From: Actinomadura xylanilytica
Lineage (GTDB): Bacteria > Actinomycetota > Actinomycetes > Streptosporangiales > Streptosporangiaceae
Direction of reading: 5' to 3'
DNA length: 64,000 nt
Assembly: GCF_030283145.1 (NCBI RefSeq)
Contig: NZ_JASNWE010000002.1
Span: forward strand, 1,364,001 to 1,428,000
Shown here: in pieces, positions 53,915 to 62,119 of the stretch
How the letters are laid out: each line of letters opens with the position of its first letter
Position numbering within the stretch: position 1 is the stretch's first letter
The notes under the pieces: model-generated
Told to the model about the DNA's origin: nothing
The model's input: only the letters and a program-made list of their open reading frames with translations
Database searches by the model: none
Translations under genes and position numbers: made by a program

Positions 53915-56560
53915 TCAGCCGGATCGCTTCCAGAAGGCTCGGCGGGGTGCGGCCGGCTGTGTCGGGGGGTTCTGGGCGATGAAGCCGCTGATCACTCGGA
54001 CCGTCCGGTGCCAGAGCTCATCGAGACGGGTCGTCGACAGCGGGAGCCGTTCGGTGCGGAGTTCGGTGAGCAACTGGGCGAGCGGGGCCACCCGTGTCGC
54101 GTCCACGCCGCCGCGTTCGAGCTGGCGGATGTTCAGCTCCAGCATGTCGGCCACCCAGCGAAGCAGGTGATGCTGCCGCTGGTCTTGGGCCCCGGTGCTG
54201 ATCCGGGTCAGGCGGTCGAGCTCGCCCGAGAGCCGCTCGCAGGCGTCGGCGAGTTCCTGCCGGACGTCGCTCGGTGCGGGTGCTCCGGTGTGCTGCGCCT
54301 CGTCGTCCGGTGGGGGGCCGGCCGGGGCGGGCCTCCCGTAGCCACCCTGGGCCGGGCGCGGCTTCCTGTAGCCGCCCCGGTGCGGGCGCGACGAGCCGTG
54401 CACGGGACCGCCGCCCGGGACCGGTGGGCCGCCGGGGGCACCTGGAGAGGGCGGGCCACCCGGCATGTATGGGCCGCTCGGGGCAGGGGGTGCGCTCGGA
54501 GCCGGCGGAGCACCCGCCGTGGACGGGGCGACGGGACTCGGCGAGCTGCCTGGGGCCGGTACCCCGCTTGGCGTGAACTCCGCGACGTCATCCGGTAGGG
54601 GAGATGCGGAGCGGCGGCGCGCGCGGGTGCGCATCGCCGTCCGGACCGCCATGGTCTCGTCCGGTGCCGCCCAGCCGTTCGGGAGGTCGACCGGCTGGGT
54701 GACCTGGTGCGGGATGCCGCCCGCGGTGACGACGTGGCTGTCGATGGCCACGAACGCGGTGAAGCGGCACAGGACTCCGAACCGCAGCGACGTGTCGACG
54801 ATGCGGTGTTCCAGCTCGGGGGTGCCGCTGACGGTGAAGCGGTCCTCCAGGTCGCGAAGATGGGCGCGGGCCCAGATCGATCCGGCGGCCGGGTTCTTGG
54901 CCACCGTGCCGGCGGCGTGCCGCTCCCACGCGGTGCCGTTCGCTGCGGCGCCCCGGATCGCGAGGGTTCCCTCGGGGACGCCCCGGAAGCGGCCCGCGAC
55001 CACCAGCGGCACGCCGGGGAACAGCGCGCCGATGCGGCGGGGCGCCACCGAGTCGGGGACGATCTCGAGCCCGTCGGCGTGCAGGGTCAGCCCGGTCGCC
55101 AGGGGCGCGCCGATCCGATGATGGATCTGCTCCATCGCCTCGTCGAGGCGGTCCTCGGACTCGACCAGCTCGCAGCGCCCCTGGCCGATGGAGGCGAGCC
55201 GCTCGAGGAAGCTCGCGTTGACGGCGCGATCGATGCCGACCGTGTGCACGCGCACTCCGCGCAGCCGGGGCTCCAGCCGGGCCAGGATCTGGTCTTCGTT
55301 GCCCACCTGCCCGTCGGTGATGAGCACCAGCACGCGGTCGTTCGGGGAGTCGGCGAGCAGGGTGCAGCCCTGCTCGAGCGGAGCGAGCATCTCGGTGCCG
55401 CCGCGCGCTCCGAGCGCCGTGAGGTGCTCGACGGCGCGGAACCGGTTGCGGTCGGTGCCCTCGGCCAGCCCGGTGCCCAGCTCGGCCGGATGTTCGATCA
55501 CCGTGTCGAAGGACAGCACCGCGAACCGGTCGCCGCCGCGGAGCGTGTCGACGATGCGTGCGGCGGCGCGGCGGGCGGCGATCATCTTCCAGCCGTGCAT
55601 GCTGCCGGAACGGTCGAGGATCAGCACCACGTCGCGCGGGCGGGGGGTGGTCTCGCCGGAGGGCAGCACGGTCATGGTGAACGTGCCCTCCTCGCCGGCC
55701 TCGTCGGGGATCAGGCACAGCGCGGCGGTCTCGTGTTGGTCGTGGGCCATGCGCAGGATGAAGTCGCGGTCGAGTCGCTCGCCCGGGTTCAGCCGCACGA
55801 TCGTCCGATCGCCGTCCGACTCCTCGGCCACCACATGCAGCGCCGAGCGGATCTCGGTGAGCGGCAGCCCCGCCGGGTCGATGTCGACGGTGATCGACAG
55901 CCGTACCGGGTTGGGGAAGCCGGGCAGCAGCACCGGCGGGCTGATCCGGGACGCGTCGGGGACCACGTCGGTGTCGTCGGCCACGCCAGAGCCGGCCGCC
56001 GCCTCGTCCAGCGGCGCCCCCGGGATGTAGCGGGGGGCCACCACGAGCGGGAAGCGGAACGTCGAGCAGCTGCTCGGGCGGGCGCCGCTCTCGGCGTCCG
56101 CGCCGTGCGTCTCGTAGGGAAGGGGCTGGTCGAGTGCCAGCCGGACGGTCACGCGCTCGCCGGGCAGGATGTTGCCGACCCGCATGGTGAAGACGTCGGG
56201 GCGGTCCTCTTCGGCGATCGCGGCGCGCTGCCCGGCGGCGATCGCGGTGTCGTACTCCTGCCGTGCCTGCCCGCGCTCTTTGAGGACGCCTTCGACGACC
56301 CGGTCGGCGGCCTCCATGCGCAGCGCGGTCACGGCGGCGCGGTCTGGCAGCGGGAAGATGTAGGTGGCCTCCAGGGGCACGTCGAACGGGTTGTGGAAGC
56401 CCTGTGCGATCTCGATCCCGGCGGCCAGGCCGGTGATCGAGGCGCGCACGTCGATGGTGTCGAGCGGCAGGTTGCCCCTGTCGGTGCTCAGCGCGCCCAG
56501 GCCGCGGCCAGGGGGCGGAGGCGTCTCGGACTCGGGAATCGGAAGGATGCACACGGTCAC
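53915..56560 (-). CDS. VIT and von Willebrand factor A domain protein
   Basis: This 881-residue protein has a VIT domain (residues about 30-160: GIEIAQGFHNPFDVPLEATY, VVEGVLKERGQARQEYDTAI, GNILPGERVTVRLAL) and a VWA domain with the MIDAS motif DRSGS at 316-320, then FAVLSFDTVIEHPAELG and VLITDGQVGN. A long Pro/Gly/Ser linker and a C-terminal helical domain (about 780-870, LADACERLSGELDRLTRIST) follow. VIT plus VWA resembles inter-alpha-trypsin-inhibitor heavy chains; bacterial versions mediate protein contacts. There is no signal peptide. GTG 56560 has GGAG seven bases before it and overlaps the MerR stop, so the pair is coupled. Confidence 0.88.
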   Translation of the reverse strand: MTVCILPIPESETPPPPGRGLGALSTDRGNLPLDTIDVRASITGLAAGIEIAQGFHNPFDVPLEATYIFPLPDRAAVTALRMEAADRVVEGVLKERGQARQEYDTAIAAGQRAAIAEEDRPDVFTMRVGNILPGERVTVRLALDQPLPYETHGADAESGARPSSCSTFRFPLVVAPRYIPGAPLDEAAAGSGVADDTDVVPDASRISPPVLLPGFPNPVRLSITVDIDPAGLPLTEIRSALHVVAEESDGDRTIVRLNPGERLDRDFILRMAHDQHETAALCLIPDEAGEEGTFTMTVLPSGETTPRPRDVVLILDRSGSMHGWKMIAARRAAARIVDTLRGGDRFAVLSFDTVIEHPAELGTGLAEGTDRNRFRAVEHLTALGARGGTEMLAPLEQGCTLLADSPNDRVLVLITDGQVGNEDQILARLEPRLRGVRVHTVGIDRAVNASFLERLASIGQGRCELVESEDRLDEAMEQIHHRIGAPLATGLTLHADGLEIVPDSVAPRRIGALFPGVPLVVAGRFRGVPEGTLAIRGAAANGTAWERHAAGTVAKNPAAGSIWARAHLRDLEDRFTVSGTPELEHRIVDTSLRFGVLCRFTAFVAIDSHVVTAGGIPHQVTQPVDLPNGWAAPDETMAVRTAMRTRARRRSASPLPDDVAEFTPSGVPAPGSSPSPVAPSTAGAPPAPSAPPAPSGPYMPGGPPSPGAPGGPPVPGGGPVHGSSRPHRGGYRKPRPAQGGYGRPAPAGPPPDDEAQHTGAPAPSDVRQELADACERLSGELDRLTRISTGAQDQRQHHLLRWVADMLELNIRQLERGGVDATRVAPLAQLLTELRTERLPLSTTRLDELWHRTVRVISGFIAQNPPTQPAAPRRAFWKRSG

Positions 56561-57366
56561 TGTGATCTCCGGGGAGGGATGTCGGACGGGTTCGCAGGGG
56601 TCTCGGCGGGGAGCTCGATCAGCCCGCGCCGCCGCAGCTCGTCGAGCAGCGGGCGCGCCGCGGTCTCGATGGCGGCCAGGTCGTCGCCGCTCAGCTGGGG
56701 GACGTTCAGCAGCACGGTGAGGTCGGGGGTCAGCCGCACCCCCTGCACGAGGGCCGGAGCCGCACCCGCGTGCTCGAGCGCCTCGGGGAACACCGACGAG
56801 GTGTAGGCGACGTCGGTGCGCGCCGCCCAGAACCGTGCCCGCGCCTTCTGACCGTTCTGGTCCCGCCTCGTCGCGGACTCCGGGTCGGCGGGCGGCGCGG
56901 ATGCCCCGCCGGAACGCTGTGCGATCGGGGGGCCGGGCGTTGTCGGGGACGACGGTTCGGAGGCGAGGGCGATGGCCAACGCGGCTTCGTCCTCCGCGGG
57001 GGCGGGGGCGGAGGTCGCGGCGCCCGTGAGCACGCCCGAGGGGTCCATGGCCGGCGGAAGGTCGGCGATGCGTTGGAGGGTGGCGTCGGTCGCGGCGGCC
57101 AGCTCGAGTTGGATCTCGGCGATGGTGCGGCCCGCCGATTGGCGGCGTTTGACCGCGACCAGTTGGAGGAGGTGGCGCCGTCCGTAGAGGGCGGTGCGCC
57201 CGCGGCGGCCGAGTGGCGGATCCACCAGGCCGATCGTGGTGTACCAGCGGACGAGGCGCTCGTTGGGCAGGTCGCGCACCCGGCCGTTGACGCGTACGGA
57301 GCCGTCGGCGGCGAGGGCCGCGACGGCCTGCTCCGTGAGCTCGGTGATCGTCCAGGTGGCGTCCAT
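56557..57366 (-). CDS. MerR family regulator with long C-terminal extension
   Basis: This 269-residue protein has an N-terminal MerR winged helix (ITELTEQAVAALAADGSVRV, LPNERLVRWYTTIGLVDPPL, RRGRTALYGRRHLLQLVAVK, RRQSAGRTIAEIQLELAAAT). A Pro/Ala-rich linker and an alpha/beta C-terminal domain follow (LVQGVRLTPDLTVLLNVPQL, DDLAAIETAARPLLDELRRR). The end of the gene overlaps the VIT/VWA start by four bases. Two perfect 11-bp palindromes lie 11-35 bases upstream of its ATG, consistent with autoregulation of the operon. The ligand is unknown. Confidence 0.9.
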   Translation of the reverse strand: MDATWTITELTEQAVAALAADGSVRVNGRVRDLPNERLVRWYTTIGLVDPPLGRRGRTALYGRRHLLQLVAVKRRQSAGRTIAEIQLELAAATDATLQRIADLPPAMDPSGVLTGAATSAPAPAEDEAALAIALASEPSSPTTPGPPIAQRSGGASAPPADPESATRRDQNGQKARARFWAARTDVAYTSSVFPEALEHAGAAPALVQGVRLTPDLTVLLNVPQLSGDDLAAIETAARPLLDELRRRGLIELPAETPANPSDIPPRRSQ

Positions 57367-57376
57367 GGACTGACGA

Positions 57377-57401
57377 TGACACTGTCACGATGACACTGTC
57401 A
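57377..57401 (-). promoter_or_regulatory. Paired TGACACTGTCA palindromes upstream of the MerR gene
   Basis: Two perfect 11-bp palindromes TGACACTGTCA occur at 57377-57387 and 57391-57401, with start-to-start spacing of 14 bases, only 11 bases from the MerR start codon. They are the likely operator of the MerR protein and overlap the expected promoter or ribosome-site zone. Confidence 0.82.
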
Positions 57402-57688
57402 AGTCGATCATCGAGCTCACGAAGCCGGCCGTCGCTGGGCGAAATGACCAGCGCCCCGGACGTCTTTGGTGACGCTTTACCGTTTGCGGTGCAATGATCG
57501 CCGCTGGCGAAGTTCGGCCGGCGGTCGAGCGTTCCGCCTGGATGAAATGGCGCTGATATCCCCTTGAAGGCTGCTAAAGCCCACGCCTGATGAAGGAGAT
57601 CGGCTCGCGGGGTCGATGCTCTTTGGGTGGGCATGCTCGATTTTTCAAATTGCCGCGCAAGAGCTTCCGGGGGCCCTAGCTTTCTGGC
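57402..57688. other. Divergent intergenic region without a gene
   Basis: About 290 bases between the MerR and sigma-fusion starts, with no coding frame I can support. It must carry the promoter of the sigma fusion. A purine-rich AAGGAGAT lies at 57593-57600, too far from the next start to serve it. AT-rich stretches near 57640-57660 (tttttcaaatt) could hold promoter elements. Confidence 0.5.
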
Positions 57689-59377
57689 ATGACTGACCAC
57701 GTCTTGGTCGAGGCGCTGCGCGAGCGCGATCCAGACGCCCCGGCGTCGGTATACGACGCGTACGCCGAGCGGCTCTACGCGTACTGCTGGTTCCGGCTGC
57801 GCGGACAGGGCGCGGCACAGGCGGCGCTGCGCGACACGTTCACGGTTGCTGAAGCGCACATCGCCAAGCTGCGCGATCCGGATCGGTTCGGGCCGTGGCT
57901 CTACGCCATCGCCCGGCAGGAGTGCGAAGGGCGCCAGCCCTGCGGAGAGCAGCCGCCCGACCTACCGGCCGCCGGTGACCACCAGGAGGACGTCGACCAG
58001 CGGATCGTCGCGTCGCGGGCCGTGCTGGCGCTCTCCCCGCTCGCCCGGGAGATCTTGGAGCTGCGGATCCGGCACCAGTTGTCGGTGCCCGATCTGGCCG
58101 CCGTGTTCGACCTGCCAGCCAAGGACGCCCAGGCGGCGCTCGACCGCGGGCATGACGAGCTGGAGACGGCGCTGACCGCTGAGATCCTCGCCCACCAGGG
58201 CCCGCACGGTTGTGTCGAACGGGCGCTGCTTCTACAGGAACGGCATGGCGAACTGTCCCGCGAACTGAGCGGACGGCTGACCCGCCACGCGTTGGACTGC
58301 ATTGTCTGTAAAGCGTTTCGGCCGCGCGCCGTCTCTGCGGCAAAGGTGTACGGGATGCTGCCGAAAGCCGAAACTCCCGAAGGGCTTCGGCGGCGTGTCA
58401 TAAGCAGCTTCCAGGACACCGAGCCTGTGGGGGAGCGCCTCTCCGCCGCGGATCGGATCACCGAATTCACTCCTGATGGATTCCCGAGGCCACCTCAGCG
58501 CCAGACGGTGTCCCCAGAGCCGGCTCTGCCGCTCCAGCGTGCACGATTTCCGTGGTCGCGCCGCCTGGGCACGAGTGCCGCGGCGGGGGCCCTCCTGCTA
58601 TCGCTCGGTGGTGGCGTCTCCGTGCTCTACGGCGTGTCCGGAGCGAGCGATCAGAACGTGGGCCCGGCGGCTTCTGAAGGAGAAGAGCGCCCGGTGTCCG
58701 GTGCGGAGTGGCCTGAGGTCCGGTCGCTCGGCAGGCCGGGCGCAGGAGGGGCCGGCGGCACCCTTACCGCCTCGGCGACGTTCCCGCTGGGCGCTCGCAC
58801 TCCGTCTGCGCCGTCCACATCGTTCGCTCCGCCACCTGATCCGCGGTCGTTCCCGCCCGCTCCCAGCACCGGCGCCTCCTCGGGAGCGGGTCACTCCACC
58901 AGTGCCGGGACGCTCGTGGTCTCCGCATCCGCTCTCGACCTGGCAGGCGGTGCGAACGGCTCCATCGAGTTGCAGGCGGCCGGTGGCCCGGTCACTTGGC
59001 TGGCGAGGGCCTCGGGGCCCGTACGGCTGAGCCGGTCGTCCGGACGGCTGGAGGCAGGGCAGTCGATGACTCTCGGCGTGCACGTCGTCCGCAAGGCCCG
59101 TTCGTCAGGCGAGGGCCGTATCGACTTCGCGCCTGGAGGACCACGCGTCCGCGTCACTTGGCGTCCTGCGGACAATGGTCCCGGACACGCGCCCGTCCCC
59201 GTGTCCCCGCCGGGGACGGTACCGGGGACGACACCCGGAACGACGGCGCCGGGTTCGGCCCCTCCGCCTTCGCCGTCCGAGTCCGGTCGGCCGGGTGGTC
59301 AGTCGCCGTCTTCCGACACGCCGCCGCCGTCGAACGACTCTCCGCCGCCTGCCGGACAGCCGGAACCAGTCCCGTAA
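57689..59377 (+). CDS. ECF sigma factor fused to zinc-binding anti-sigma-like segment, membrane helix and exported domain
   Basis: This 562-residue single protein carries four modules. Sigma region 2 spans about 10-80 (DAPASVYDAYAERLYAYCWF, DPDRFGPWLYAIARQEC). Sigma region 4 spans about 108-165 (LALSPLAREILELRIRHQLS, VPDLAAVFDLPAKDAQAALD). An H-x3-C-x2-C motif (His200, Cys204, Cys207 in RHALDCIVCKAF) resembles zinc anti-sigma domains. A membrane helix near 293-315 precedes a Ser/Pro-rich exported part with a beta domain (GSIELQAAGGPVTWLARASG). Sigma factors with such C-terminal extensions (ECF53-like groups) occur in actinobacteria. Signal-dependent proteolysis could release the sigma part; that is inference. 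A truncated NlpC/P60 gene follows. Confidence 0.82.
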   Translation: MTDHVLVEALRERDPDAPASVYDAYAERLYAYCWFRLRGQGAAQAALRDTFTVAEAHIAKLRDPDRFGPWLYAIARQECEGRQPCGEQPPDLPAAGDHQEDVDQRIVASRAVLALSPLAREILELRIRHQLSVPDLAAVFDLPAKDAQAALDRGHDELETALTAEILAHQGPHGCVERALLLQERHGELSRELSGRLTRHALDCIVCKAFRPRAVSAAKVYGMLPKAETPEGLRRRVISSFQDTEPVGERLSAADRITEFTPDGFPRPPQRQTVSPEPALPLQRARFPWSRRLGTSAAAGALLLSLGGGVSVLYGVSGASDQNVGPAASEGEERPVSGAEWPEVRSLGRPGAGGAGGTLTASATFPLGARTPSAPSTSFAPPPDPRSFPPAPSTGASSGAGHSTSAGTLVVSASALDLAGGANGSIELQAAGGPVTWLARASGPVRLSRSSGRLEAGQSMTLGVHVVRKARSSGEGRIDFAPGGPRVRVTWRPADNGPGHAPVPVSPPGTVPGTTPGTTAPGSAPPPSPSESGRPGGQSPSSDTPPPSNDSPPPAGQPEPVP

Positions 59378-59549
59378 TGCCTGGCCAGTACCGATGCCCC
59401 CGTTACGGCAGGGGTATTCGGCGCCTGTCGCCGAGCACCGCACCGCTTCGTCGTCATTCGAAATCATTTCCCGGCCGTTCGACCGTGCTGCGTCTGGCCA
59501 GCGGATCGAATCGCGGAAGCGTCGTCTGGAGCGGCGCCTCGGCAGCGCC

Positions 59550-59719
59550 CAGGAACACGCCGCCTCCGTTCAGCGTGCGCGTGGTGGACCTCCGGACCGC
59601 ATGTGTCCCTGCGGTCATTGCGCGCGGGTGACCTGGTCTTCTTCGCCCACGACACATCGGAACCCGACACGATCCACCATGTCGGCATCTTCATCGGCGC
59701 CACCCGTGCACTCGGCTGA
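59550..59719 (+). pseudogene. NlpC/P60 peptidoglycan endopeptidase fragment
   Basis: The frame WTSGPHVSLRSLRAGDLVFF, then AHDTSEPDTIHHVGIFIG contains the catalytic-His region of NlpC/P60 cysteine peptidases (usual form PGDLVFF..........HVGIYIG). The Cys-containing N-terminal part and the C-terminal strand are absent; the frame ends at TGA 59717-59719 right after IGATRALG. It is a gene fragment. Intact relatives cut peptidoglycan stems. Confidence 0.65.
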
Positions 59720-59786
59720 CCGCGTGCGCGGCGCACGGGAACGGTCCTGCCGAAGGCGTGGCCTCGAGCGCGCGGGGGAAGGCGAA

Positions 59787-59823
59787 AACCCTTCCGTACG
59801 GCCGGGGGCCATACGGAAGGGTT
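59787..59823 (-). terminator. Rho-independent terminator of ppa
   Basis: A perfect 12-bp inverted repeat (AACCCTTCCGTA at 59787-59798 and TACGGAAGGGTT at 59812-59823) encloses a further GGCC pairing. On the minus strand the stem is followed by TTTTCG, placing it 53 bases after the ppa stop as that gene's terminator. Confidence 0.85.
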
Positions 59824-59875
59824 CGACGTGCCTCGTCGTGGACGGCCGGGAGCGGACCGTCGCCGTCCTCGCGAT

Positions 59876-60367
59876 TCAGTGGCCTCCCTGGTCGACCGCG
59901 CGCTTGCGGGAGCGCTCGATCTCGGCCTCTGCCTCGACCCGGCCCACCCAGCTGGCGCCCTCGACGGACTTGCCCGGCTCCAGGTCCTTGTAGACCTCGA
60001 AGAAGTGCTGGATCTCCAGGCGGTCGAACTCCGGGACGTGGTGGATGTCGCGAAGGTGCTCCTGCCGGGGGTCGGTCGCCGGAACGCAGAGGACCTTGTC
60101 GTCACCACCGGCTTCGTCGGTCATCCGGAACATGCCGACGGCGCGGCAACGGATGAGGCAGCCGGGGAACGTAGGCTCCTGGAGGAGGACGAGCGCGTCG
60201 AGCGGATCGCCGTCCTCTCCCAGGGTGTCCTCGATGAACCCGTAGTCCGCCGGGTACTGGGTGGAGGTGAACAGCATCCGGTCCAGCCGGATGCGGCCCG
60301 TCTCGTGGTCCACCTCGTACTTGTTCCGCTGGCCCTTCGGGATCTCAATGGTGACGTCGAAATCCAA
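59876..60367 (-). CDS. ppa: Inorganic pyrophosphatase (family I)
   Basis: This 163-residue cytoplasmic enzyme hydrolyses pyrophosphate to phosphate and so pulls biosynthetic reactions forward. Family I motifs are EIPKGQRNKYEVDHETGRIR, LDRMLFTSTQYPADYGFIED and GDPLDALVLLQEPTFPGC, with the metal-binding Asp triad in this and the following DDKVLCVPATDPR, and FFEVYKDLEPGK. The start is a TTG at 60367 (LDFDVTIEIPKG) with GGAGG six bases upstream; no ATG or GTG fits the family N-terminus. It is divergent from dacB with an AT-rich palindrome between them. Confidence 0.96.
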   Translation of the reverse strand: MDFDVTIEIPKGQRNKYEVDHETGRIRLDRMLFTSTQYPADYGFIEDTLGEDGDPLDALVLLQEPTFPGCLIRCRAVGMFRMTDEAGGDDKVLCVPATDPRQEHLRDIHHVPEFDRLEIQHFFEVYKDLEPGKSVEGASWVGRVEAEAEIERSRKRAVDQGGH

Positions 60368-60453
60368 GATGTCCTCCGCTCCCTGCGCGGTCGCAGTGAT
60401 TAGTCTTTCGGGAGTCTGAGCGGGTGAGGCCGACCCCCACAGGGTGGGTGTTC

Positions 60454-60465
60454 CCTTATATAAGG
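60454..60465. promoter_or_regulatory. CCTTATATAAGG palindrome in the ppa/dacB divergent promoter
   Basis: A perfect 12-bp AT-rich palindrome CCTTATATAAGG lies 87 bases from the ppa start and 44 from the dacB start. It could form part of -10 elements on either strand or a regulator site. In this GC-rich context an 8-base A/T run is rare. Confidence 0.55.
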
Positions 60466-60508
60466 ATGTCGCACGTTGGTGAGTGGTGAGTGGGAGAGGG
60501 GCGGTAGC

Positions 60509-61900
60509 GTGCCTGCACGGGGCCGCACCCTCGCTCTGGTGTCGCTGTCCCTCCTTAATGTCTTCACCGCCGTCGCGGCGCTCGCAGTGGTCAAACTCAC
60601 ACCGGATCGACATCTGTCGCCCCAGCCGCCCAGTGTGGCCGAACGCGATCTCGTCTCCGCGACCGCGTCCCTGCCCGCCGCGGATTCGTCCTCGGCGCGC
60701 GTACCGAACGCCTCTACCTTGGCGGGGCGGCTGTCCGGACTGATCGGCGGCCCCGGCGCGAAGATCAACGCGGTGGTGATCGACGCCGTGACCCGCCGGC
60801 CACTGTTCGAGCAGCGCGCCGATCGGCCCGCCACCCCGGCCAGTACCACCAAGCTGGCCACGACGGTGGCGACGCTCGCCGCGCTCGGCCCCGGGCACCG
60901 GATCACCACACAGGTCGTCCGTGGTGCCGGGGGCGGCATCGTACTGGTCGGAGGCGGGGATCCTACCTTGACGGCCCTTCCCGCGCGCCCGGGCGCTACG
61001 CATCCGCCTTACGCCTCGCTGACGGACCTGGCCCGGCAGACCGCCGCGTCCCTCAAGGCGGCCGGCGTACAGCGCGCCCGCGTGGACTATGACGCGTCGG
61101 CGTATCAGGGACCGCGCGTCGCCGCCGGATGGAAGCCCAACTACCTGCCTGACGGCGAGGTGGCTCCGGTCAGCGCACTGACACTGGACGAGGGCCGGGT
61201 CGCTCCCGGAGACCCGACGCAGAAGTCCCGGGTGGCGGATCCGCCCTCTTCCGCTGCGGCCGCGTTCGCGCGACTGCTGACCCGTAACGGCGTGTACGCG
61301 AAGCGTGGCCGTCGCGTTGCCGCGCCTCAGGGCGCGGCGCGCCTGGGCGCTGTGCAGTCACCTCCGGTGTCCGCACTGATCGAGCATCTGATGACCGAGA
61401 GCGACAACGACGTGGCCGAGGCGATGGCGCGGCAGGTCGCGATCAAACTGGGCCGTCCGGCGTCGTTCGCGGACGCGGCGCAGGCCGTGCGGCAGGTGCT
61501 GGCGGGCCTCGGCGCCGCCGAGGGCGTCCAGGTCAACGACGGCAGCGGGTTGTCGCCGCTCAACCGGATCACTCCGCTCGCGCTCGCACGGCTGGCGTCG
61601 CTGGCCGCCTCACCCGACCATCCTGAACTGCGTTCGGTCATCACCGGGCTGCCGGTCGCGGGATTCTCCGGCACGCTCCGGCCGCCTCGCTACACGGTCG
61701 CGGCGAGCCAGGCCGGCGCCGGGACGGTCCGGGCCAAGACCGGGACGCTCGCGGGCGTCAGCACCCTCGCAGGGGTGGCCTACGACGCCGACGGGCGCCT
61801 GCTGGCCTTCGCCTTCATGGCGGGCGACGGCAAGAGCCCCGTCGACCCCGGCAAGCTCGACCGTCTCGCGGCTACGGTCGCCTCCTGCGGGTGCGGCTGA
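60509..61900 (+). CDS. dacB: D-alanyl-D-alanine carboxypeptidase/endopeptidase (PBP4, S13 family)
   Basis: This protein of about 463 residues is membrane-anchored by an N-terminal helix (TLALVSLSLLNVFTAVAALA). Its penicillin-binding motifs are S-T-T-K at 112-115 (TPASTTKLATTV), SDN in MTESDNDVAEAMA, and KTG in VRAKTGTLAGVST. The long insertion between SxxK and SDN (DYDASAYQGPRVAAGWKPNY) is typical of S13. It trims or cleaves peptidoglycan stem peptides. GTG 60509 begins the basic pre-anchor stretch. The order dacB, zinc metalloprotease, tilS is conserved in actinobacteria. Confidence 0.94.
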   Translation: MPARGRTLALVSLSLLNVFTAVAALAVVKLTPDRHLSPQPPSVAERDLVSATASLPAADSSSARVPNASTLAGRLSGLIGGPGAKINAVVIDAVTRRPLFEQRADRPATPASTTKLATTVATLAALGPGHRITTQVVRGAGGGIVLVGGGDPTLTALPARPGATHPPYASLTDLARQTAASLKAAGVQRARVDYDASAYQGPRVAAGWKPNYLPDGEVAPVSALTLDEGRVAPGDPTQKSRVADPPSSAAAAFARLLTRNGVYAKRGRRVAAPQGAARLGAVQSPPVSALIEHLMTESDNDVAEAMARQVAIKLGRPASFADAAQAVRQVLAGLGAAEGVQVNDGSGLSPLNRITPLALARLASLAASPDHPELRSVITGLPVAGFSGTLRPPRYTVAASQAGAGTVRAKTGTLAGVSTLAGVAYDADGRLLAFAFMAGDGKSPVDPGKLDRLAATVASCGCG

Positions 61901-62050
61901 AGCCGTCTCCTGCGGGTGCGCTGGACCTTGTACGGCCCGCGTTCGGCCAGTGCTGCCCTCCGCGCGTGTGCGCGAGGGAAGCGGGGGCGGCACGTGCCGA
62001 CGGGGGATCCGGGACGGCGCGTGTGGACGCTCTCGTACGGGAGATAACCA

Positions 62051-62062
62051 GAACGGTTGTTC
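62051..62062 (+). promoter_or_regulatory. Possible LexA (SOS) box upstream of the metalloprotease gene
   Basis: GAACGGTTGTTC, in the context CAGAACGGTTGTTCGT, fits the GAAC-N4-GTTC core of the actinobacterial SOS box (full form TCGAAC-N4-GTTCGA) with the outer bases imperfect. It is 58 bases before the start of the next gene. Confidence 0.35.
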
Positions 62063-62119
62063 GTTGAACGATCGTGCAGGGCGCTCCGGCGCCACGTGTT
62101 GAAACGTACGGTGGAGTAC

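Noticed and set aside
56561..57859. Upstream extension of the VIT/VWA frame to a 1314-codon protein
   Set aside because: The extension runs antisense or out of frame through the MerR gene and the sigma-fusion start; a GTG with a good ribosome site lies exactly at the VIT domain start.
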